Assembly: GCA_034620365.1 (NCBI GenBank)
Contig: JAQGEQ010000063.1
Span: 34,512 to 98,511, forward strand
Source: Pegea sp. RAD2-039
Taxonomy: Eukaryota; Chordata; Thaliacea; Salpida; Salpidae
DNA: 64,000 bases
Direction: 5' to 3'
Numbering within the stretch: position 1 is the first letter of the stretch; every line of letters begins with the position of its first letter. A program made the translations under genes and the position numbers. A model generated the notes under the pieces. That model saw only the letters and a list, made by a program, of their open reading frames with translations. It was not told the origin of the DNA and made no database searches. Below, piece by piece: positions 57,326 to 64,000 of this stretch.

Positions 57326-59257
57326 TCACAGTTTAGAAATGGCAATGTTGGCGATATTATAACAATTCAGCTTTTTCTTGAACAGCATAAGTGATTTTGA
57401 CATGACAATCTCTGATGGCAGATTGTTCCATGTACTGATTATGCGGTATGAGAAAAAACTTAATCTGGTTAACGTAGCTGGTGGAGTGGGCTTATTAAGA
57501 TGTAATTTATGTCTTCTAAGTTGATATAACTTGAGGGAGGGACTAATGGAGAAAAAGTCATCAAACTGAAGATCAATTAGGTTGTGAATAATTTTAAAAA
57601 TCAGAATAAGGTCGTATTTGATTCTTCGGATTTCCAAAGAATCTAGATTGAAGAAGCTGAGACGATGGTTATAACTCCCGTATTTGATATTAAGTTTCCT
57701 GCAAACCAATCTCGTAAATGTTGCCTGAACAGATTCGATTTTTCTGATATCACCAACTTGATATGGCATCCATGCACTGATATTGTATTCAAGAATAGGG
57801 CGTATGTACAGTTTGAAAAGGTTGACGAAAAACCATGGATCTTTAGAATTAAAAGTCTTTATGATGAGGTGGACAAGCTTGATAGATTTTCCAAAGATTC
57901 TGGAAACATAACTGTGCCATTTGAAGTCAGATGTCAGAGTAATGCCGAGGTCTATGACTGAGGATACTCGTTCAAGAATGGATCCATTGATGTAGTATTG
58001 GTTGCTGAAGTTGGCCGCTGGCTTACGGGAGAATGTTATAACTTCAGACTTTGTTGGCTGGATTTTAAGTTGCCAATTCGCAGACCAGTTTTCTACAATG
58101 TTTAGTGCAGTTTGGAGTTTTGAGTGAGAACCAGATAATAGCTTGATGTCATCTGCATACACAAACACACTGACATTGTCTACTGTTATTAGTCTTCTGA
58201 TGAGGTCTTCAATGAAAATCAAAAAGAGAAGTGGACCCAGGACGGAACCTTGAGGAACGCCGCTGGTGACTTTACTAGGAGTAGATAAAGATCTTTCTAC
58301 ACGGGTTCGTTGGGTTCTACCTGATAAGAAATCTTCAATCCATTTTAAGATAGAGTTGCTGATTTTTATGTTTTTCAATACAGTAATGAGCTTGTTGTGT
58401 GGAACAGAATCAAACGCTTTAGCAAAATCAAGGTATATGATGTCACATGGAGTATTACTTTCGTAATGAGCTGTAAGCTCATTGAAAAAAGTGAGATGTT
58501 GAGTCAAAGAAGATCTTTGCTTAACAAAGCCATGCTGGGCATCAGATATTAGATGATGCTCCGTCAAATGGCTAGTTATATGGTTGTGAATGATATGTTC
58601 TTGAGTTCTGCAAATAACCGAAGTCAGCGAAACTGGTCTGTAGTTAAGTGCAGTGTTTCTGGGACCTTTCTTATAAATTGGAGTAATAATAGCATTCTTC
58701 CAAATTTGTGGAAGTCTTCCCCGCTTAAGAGTCATGTTAAAGAGTAGCGATAAGGGTAGCGCTAAAGAAGAAGTACTTTTTCTTAAAAACAAAGCTGGGA
58801 TTTGATCTGGGGTGTTGGAAACTGTTGATTTTAGAGAAGAAATAGCCTTAGATACTATATCAACTGTTATGTCTAGATCTACCATCTCAGAGATATTTGA
58901 AAGGATATTGGAGTAGGAAATAGTAGGAGTATTGCCATCATCGGTTATAAAAACCTTTTCAAATTGTTTGTTTAGCAATTCAGCTTTATTCTTTGGTTCC
59001 ATCACCAGCTGATTGGCGTTATCAAGCAAGGGAGGTAGATGAGATCTCGCCTTAAGCTTGTGATTAATGAAGCCAAAAAACGTTTTCTTGCTAGGTGAAG
59101 ATAAGATTGCACTTTCTTTTCCTAAATAGAGGCTATAAACTGATTTCTTGTAGACTAGACAAAGATCTTTGTATAGAGGTTTGATGGAAGGATCTGCTTT
59201 AGTTTGTTTGTATAAGAGGTTTTTCAAATGCTGTAAATTCCTTAAATATCTTGGCAA
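57326..59257 (-). pseudogene. LINE ORF2, reverse-transcriptase part (643 codons)
   Basis: Copies element RNA into DNA at the nick. Visible RT motifs: LPQIWKNAIITPIYKKG, NYRPVSLTSV, DIIYLDFAKAFDSVPH, SGVPQGSVLGPLLFLIF and FVYADDIKLL with the catalytic YADD. The C-terminal part has RPILEYNISAW and PSEIVMSKSLMLFKKK before the stop. All key RT residues seem present. The open frame starts inside the former ORF2 because an upstream frameshift separates it from the endonuclease. Confidence 0.9.
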
Positions 59258-60372
59258 GTGTGGTTTTTTGTTGACTCTATATAAAGGTATGAACTTTTTA
59301 ACTGACTCATTAACAATGTTAGTAAACCTTGAGTAGATATCATTGATGTCTTCGGTAGAGTTGAAAACAGAAATCCAGTCAACACCTGATAAAACTTGTT
59401 TATACTGTTATAATTTCCACGATAAAAGTTCCGTATGCTTGGAGTTTTAACGTTCGTAGAAAAAGTTTGTTGGAGCTTGAATTCAATCATGTTGTGATCG
59501 CATGTCAGAGCAAAAGGTTCATTTTGATCAACGTAGATAACGTTATCAGGTTTTGACGTGATGAGAAGATCCAAAGTATTACCACTAACTTGGGTTGGAA
59601 AAGTAACCATCTGAGATAGATTATTGGCATCAAGGAAGTTTACAAAGACATGACTCAGATTGGCTAAATTAGTTTTGTCTCCATTCAAATTAAACATTTT
59701 TCCATTGAATGCTAAATTTGGGTTATTCCAATCAATTCTACTAAAATTAAAATCCCCGAGAATATACATCTCAGGACAAACAAGGCTTTTCAGAACCTTC
59801 AATAAGGCCTTAATAGTAACCTCATCGTTAACTTTAGACGGTGGTAGGTAGGTACATATAAAGCGGGAAAACTTAGACTTTGAGTAATGAAAATTGAAGG
59901 CAATAATCTCAAATCCTGGGCAATCAATGGTATCTATCTTAATTCTTGAAATCATGGGTGCCAGTGATGTTTTATAGATTACACAAACACCGCCGCCTCT
60001 ATCAAACAGTCTATCACAGCGCAAAGCACGAAAAAGATCACTGTCATCCAGAAAGGAGTCAGGATAAAAGGGTTTCAACCAAGTTTCGGTAATGAAAACA
60101 AATGTAAAATCTTGAGAAAGCAAAAGAGCTTTCAATTCGAAAATTTTGTTGACAATTGACCGTGCGTTGAAAAGCATACCTAATATAAAAGAAAAATTGT
60201 CTTTTTGACACTTGTAAGATTTGGTGGTAGTCTTCTGTGTACTGTTATCTTGGGCTGGAAGCATAGTATTAATAATTTTGTGCGAAGAGAGGTTGAATAA
60301 GGGTGATGTGGGTCCAGTGGTTATTTTGCACTTCCGTTTTTTGAAAAGACCTTCACAATCTGTAAAGCCCAT
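59242..60372 (-). pseudogene. LINE ORF2, AP-endonuclease part (376 codons, frameshifted end)
   Basis: Endonuclease/exonuclease/phosphatase fold that nicks target DNA. Motifs: MLFNARSIVNK (Asn), FVFITETWLKPF (Glu), MYILGDFNFSRIDW (Asp, Asn) and LTCDHNMIEF (Asp, His). After about residue 330 the frame no longer resembles the family, and the next reading frame carries the expected sequence, placing a small indel near 59400. It overlaps the end of ORF1. Confidence 0.88.
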
Positions 60373-60893
60373 GGTGGACCTCGAACTTTGTATTTGAAAT
60401 CAGTTGGTTGCTCTTTCTGATTTCGGCTGTACGCCTCTTTTAGAAGACGCTTATTTTCTACGCGATCGTCTTCACACATATCATGTGCTACTCTGATGCC
60501 CTGGAATTTTTCGTCCTGCTTAAGTTTATACAGCTTAGCAAGAAACTTACGTTTGTCCCATCTTTCCTGAAAGGAAACTTTTAACGGTCTTTTATGATTT
60601 GATCTTTTTGCCCCGAGTCTGGTCATTGAAACTTTTGGAGTGTCCACAGCACCAAGGCCTTGAGTGCACATTTGATTAAAAGTCTTGATGTCATCGTCTT
60701 TATCAGTCTCAGGGACACCAAAGATGATGACATTGTTTTCTCTATCCTCCCGGTCCAGAGTAAGTTTCTTGTGCGTGTCAGTAACCTTCTTGGCAAGAAG
60801 TTGCACCACGCTAGTACCCTTTTCGGATCCAGAATTACCAACAACTGAGGCCCACGTGAGAGGCTTCTTTGTGGAGGCCTCCAGTTCATCCAT
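60321..60893 (-). pseudogene. LINE ORF1, 5'-truncated (190 codons)
   Basis: Nucleic-acid-binding ORF1 protein. RENNVIIFGVPETDKDDD, VSMTRLGAKRSN and RPLKVSFQERWDKR are typical of the RNA-binding ORF1 proteins of CR1/L2-like elements. Compared with the copy at 62590-63350 it lacks the upstream zinc-finger segment. Coding similarity continues a little upstream of the first Met (to about 60945), so this Met is probably not the natural start. Confidence 0.8.
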
Positions 60894-60955
60894 AGATTTG
60901 GATAAGATAGAAATCTTTTCATTTAGATAATTTCGAATATTTTCATTTCAATAAT

Positions 60956-62589
60956 TTACTTCACAACAAAAAATATAAAATATTTTTATTAATCTAAAAA
61001 TATCAGCTTCAAACACAAAATAGGTCTTTCAACTGAGAACGTGGGTAAATATTGAATTGTGGGGAATAGTATGACTGCTTTGAGTTTGATATTAAAACTA
61101 GTTGTGAGTATTCATGCAGCAAACACAGGAAAAAATCCAAAGTATATTTTCAGATTGGAGCTTCCACTTTTTCCTATCCAAGAAAAACATTTTCTTAATA
61201 AGTATGTTTGCTAATCGATAAAATTCTATAACTTCATCTTTTAGCTTTCATAACTCTTGAAATTCTATAAATATATGTCATCTTCTACCAACTATAACAA
61301 TTCAAGCACCCCAAAGTTTTGAACCAGGATAACTCATTGGAAGTAAGATTAAAGTAACTCCTTATTATACATTTGGCTTATCATTACAAATAACAATTAT
61401 ATAAAAAATATTTTAAATGTAAGTCACCTTAATATGTAATAAAATTGTTGCTTCCAAGTAAAACTTGAAACAAATTAATAGTATAATTAAAACACTTACA
61501 AATCATATAAAAAAATTATCCGTCAAATTATGAATTATTAAATTAACAATAACATAATTTTATTTAGTAAAATAAAAAAAAATCTTCTTAAGATATATTG
61601 TTTTTCCAAAATAAATACTTATTGATTTATATTTATTTTGAAACAAAAAATTCCTTAAAGTAGGCTTTTATTTAAAAAAACACAAATCTATCTATGAATT
61701 TTGAAAAACGATTAAAAAATATTGACTATATTGAAAAGAAAATTAAATAACAGATAAATATCTGGAGAAAACATATAAGGTAAGATGATGAAAGTTACAT
61801 AACAAATAGATTTATTTAAATATTTGTGTTTAGTTATCATTTGAAAAAAAAAAGAAGTTAAAAGCCATAATTCAAATTTGTTTTTACCAATTATATTTTT
61901 TTATTATCTTATGTACTATTATACATCAAATATAGTTTATGAAATTAATTTTAAAAGAATAAATGCAATAAAACTAAAAACTATATGATAGCACAAAATT
62001 GAAAACAGTTTACAAGGTACCATAATATATATAATTTGTTTGTTTTTTAAATTTACATATATTTTTAGAGTTACATTTCCTACACTGTTTTTCTATTATA
62101 AAAAATAAGTAAATAGTAAATATCATAGTCAAAAATTAAACTTCTATAAACTTTTGAAAACAAATTTAAATTATTTCTAGAAAGTATCTATTTATTAGAG
62201 CCTGAAATATAATTTACAAAGCTTAGTTTTAAAACATTATTAAAACTTATTATAATATTGTCTTTAAGCTTACTATAAATCTTTGAAAAAGTATATACAA
62301 AAACGTTGCTAAATAGAAGTTAGAAAAAAAGATTCAGCTGTAAAATGCCGCATAAAAAAGTTGGTAAATACCTCCAATGTTTTATAGTAGTTTTATGTGA
62401 AACAGTTGATTACTTTGATGTGCATTACACATAAAATATCAAAGGATGTAGAGGTTGATAAATTTATTCAAATAAATTCTTGTTATCGATTTCTACAATG
62501 ATTTTTCAATTATTATAAACGATATGCTGACTCAAAAGTGTATTTTTGATTTAAAATTACTATTGAAAATTTACTGTTTACTGTTAAGG
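60956..62589. other. AT-rich stretch between two retrotransposon copies
   Basis: No gene, repeat array or RNA gene recognised. Composition is very AT-rich throughout. Confidence 0.5.
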
Positions 62590-63400
62590 TCACTTTCAAC
62601 GGTTTTTAACGATGTGAGCTTTTTGCTCCAAGTCTAGTCATTGATACCTTTGGAACGTTCAAAAAATCAAGGCTTTAAGAGCACAATTGATCAAAAAACT
62701 TACTGTCATCATCTTTATCAGTCTCATAGACATTAAAGATGATGAAATCGTTTTCTCTGTCCTCATGGTCTAAGGTGAGTGTTTTGTGCGTATCGGTGAC
62801 CTTCTTGGCAAGAATCTGCACCATACTAGCATTTTTGTTGGAACGGGAATCACCGACCACCGAGACCCATGTGTCTGGTTTCTTTGTAGGGGCATTCAGT
62901 TCGTCCACTGATTTAGACAAACTAGAAAATTTCTCACTGTTCATGGCATCATCGTTGCCAATTTCCGATTTAAATTTGGCTAATTAAGCAGATACAGATC
63001 TGCTGATGTCTGATAATAGGTTTTCATCAGAATTGGTTGAGGGAGCTGTTGTGTTCATGGTTATTCATTTAATGCAGAACTATTTAAATCCCATTTGCTT
63101 CATTTGGTTTTTATCAAACATATCATAAATTTTCTTGCTCACATCACTACAGGTGAGATGAAAGCAGAAGAGACATTTAAAGCATTCTATTACCGGATCT
63201 TCACCAGAATAAATTTTTTGCAGGATTGGCAATTGCAAGCTTGCTTTGATGAAGTCAGTTTTCAGGAATTTTCTATACAGTTGACCGTAAAGTCTTGCCA
63301 CTTTTATTTGGATCCACCAGTTTTCATAAAAGATTTTTACTGTCACCAATCACAATATATAATATACAAATCACTTCTGATAAATAACTTATTCAGATAG
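62590..63400 (-). mobile_element. Decayed ORF1 fragment of the same LINE family, with PHD-like finger
   Basis: 62675-62944 encodes SSLSKSVDELNAPTKKPDTW and RENDFIIFNVYETDKDDD, clearly homologous to ORF1 of the 60 kb copy. Upstream, 63080-63349 in another frame encodes VIECFKCLFCFHLTC, preceded in a shifted frame by CNCQSCKK. This is the Cys/His pattern of a PHD-type finger found in ORF1 of some CR1-like elements. Stops and frameshifts break it. Similarity ends near 62590 in mid-ORF1, so everything 3' of this, endonuclease and RT included, is missing here. Confidence 0.78.
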
Positions 63401-64000
63401 AATGTTTGTGTTTGCATTTTTATAATTTTATCAGTATTGCTTTTTGTAAAATAAGATATTATTAAATTTTCTACTTTTTTAATTTTGCAATTTAACTGAT
63501 TAGAGGGATAATACAATTTGAAAAAGATAATTGAAAGTTATTTAAATTATTATTTTATTTTTACTTTAGTGTTTAGAAATTTCTTTTAGGTTGACTATTT
63601 TTTATTAAACTAATTAATAATTAATATTTGTAAACTTTTAATTAAAAAATTAATTATGAAATATTTAACTAAAATAAATTTTTTCGATTATACGATGGTA
63701 ATTTCTAAATTTATATAAACAAGAATATTTTGATATTTTTCCTTTTATTACCATTTATTACTTGCAATTATTGTGTCTAGATAGCTTCTATTAATTTTTT
63801 CGATTAGTTATATTTTATTTTGGTTTTGAGAAGTTTAAAAAAGTTCAATTCTAAATTTTTATTAACTTTTGAACTATAAATTATTTTCATTAAATTAAAT
63901 GAATGGATTGTTTTCTTGAAATAATATTAAAGATTATAAAATAAATATTATCCGAATAGATGTTTATAAACAGTAGAATTAAAAGAAAATTTTTATAACA
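63401..64000. other. AT-rich right edge
   Basis: No feature recognised in the last 600 bases. Confidence 0.5.

Larger units (their letters stand above)
57168..60955 (-). mobile_element. Non-LTR retrotransposon (LINE), nearly full length, frameshifted
   Basis: Minus-strand element with an ORF1 part, an AP-type endonuclease and a reverse transcriptase in that order, and a 3' end with a short conserved segment (gcgagaggtgctctt) and a tail of aaataaataaat repeats. ORF1 and the endonuclease frame overlap. The endonuclease and RT frames are out of register, so this copy is probably dead. Its 5' end is truncated relative to the ORF1 copy at 62590-63350. Other 3' ends of the same family are at 52938 and 23356. 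I found no clear target-site duplication. Layout and tail fit the Jockey/CR1/L2 group broadly; the clade is not determined. Confidence 0.92.

Overview
This window reads as a piece of a very AT-rich animal (metazoan) nuclear genome. It holds recognisable homologues of animal genes: a TEC-family tyrosine kinase, ARID2 (PBAF chromatin remodeller), HAUS6 (augmin), NDC80 (kinetochore), PICK1 and TBCK, and the ciliary dynein assembly factor DNAAF3. There is also a non-LTR retrotransposon with endonuclease and reverse transcriptase. I cannot name the species. Very short introns (51-71 nt) and AG acceptor sites just upstream of almost every start codon point to a lineage with spliced-leader trans-splicing, but that is inference.

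Layout. 1-3278 (-): TEC-type kinase, N-terminal half (PH, BTK zinc motif, proline-rich, SH3, SH2); the kinase domain lies beyond the left edge. 6267-6681 (+): two small unrecognised reading frames. 7298-15199 (-): ARID2, at least 13 exons, with tandem arrays in three introns and one coding exon. 15200-20805: AT-rich, no gene seen. 20806-27356 and 38862-45427: two arms, about 6.55 kb each, of a large inverted repeat. Each arm carries an intact intronless HAUS6 gene (24165-26573 + and 39867-42185 -). The 11.5-kb spacer holds NDC80 (28031-31099 -), PICK1 (33256-34425 +) and TBCK (35016-37535 +). 48226-52763 (-): DNAAF3, two of whose introns are almost entirely minisatellite. 52938-63400: non-LTR retrotransposon copies in several states of decay.

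The most unusual theme is tandem repeats tied to gene structure. Several introns of the TEC kinase, ARID2 and DNAAF3 genes consist almost wholly of one short tandem array that begins within a few bases of the 5' splice site and often ends at the acceptor, while other introns are about 50-70 nt. One 17-bp unit is shared by introns of two unrelated genes 48 kb apart. Several arrays are dense in transcription-factor-like motifs: about 120 CCAAT boxes in a DNAAF3 intron, X-box-like palindromes just downstream of DNAAF3, and X-box half-sites just after TBCK.

Functional grouping: HAUS6 and NDC80 both act on the mitotic spindle and sit together, DNAAF3 is ciliary, and PICK1 and TBCK act in membrane traffic and signalling. 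This is ordinary eukaryotic gene adjacency, not an operon. Exon boundaries given here were read by eye from GT/AG signals and similarity to known families.
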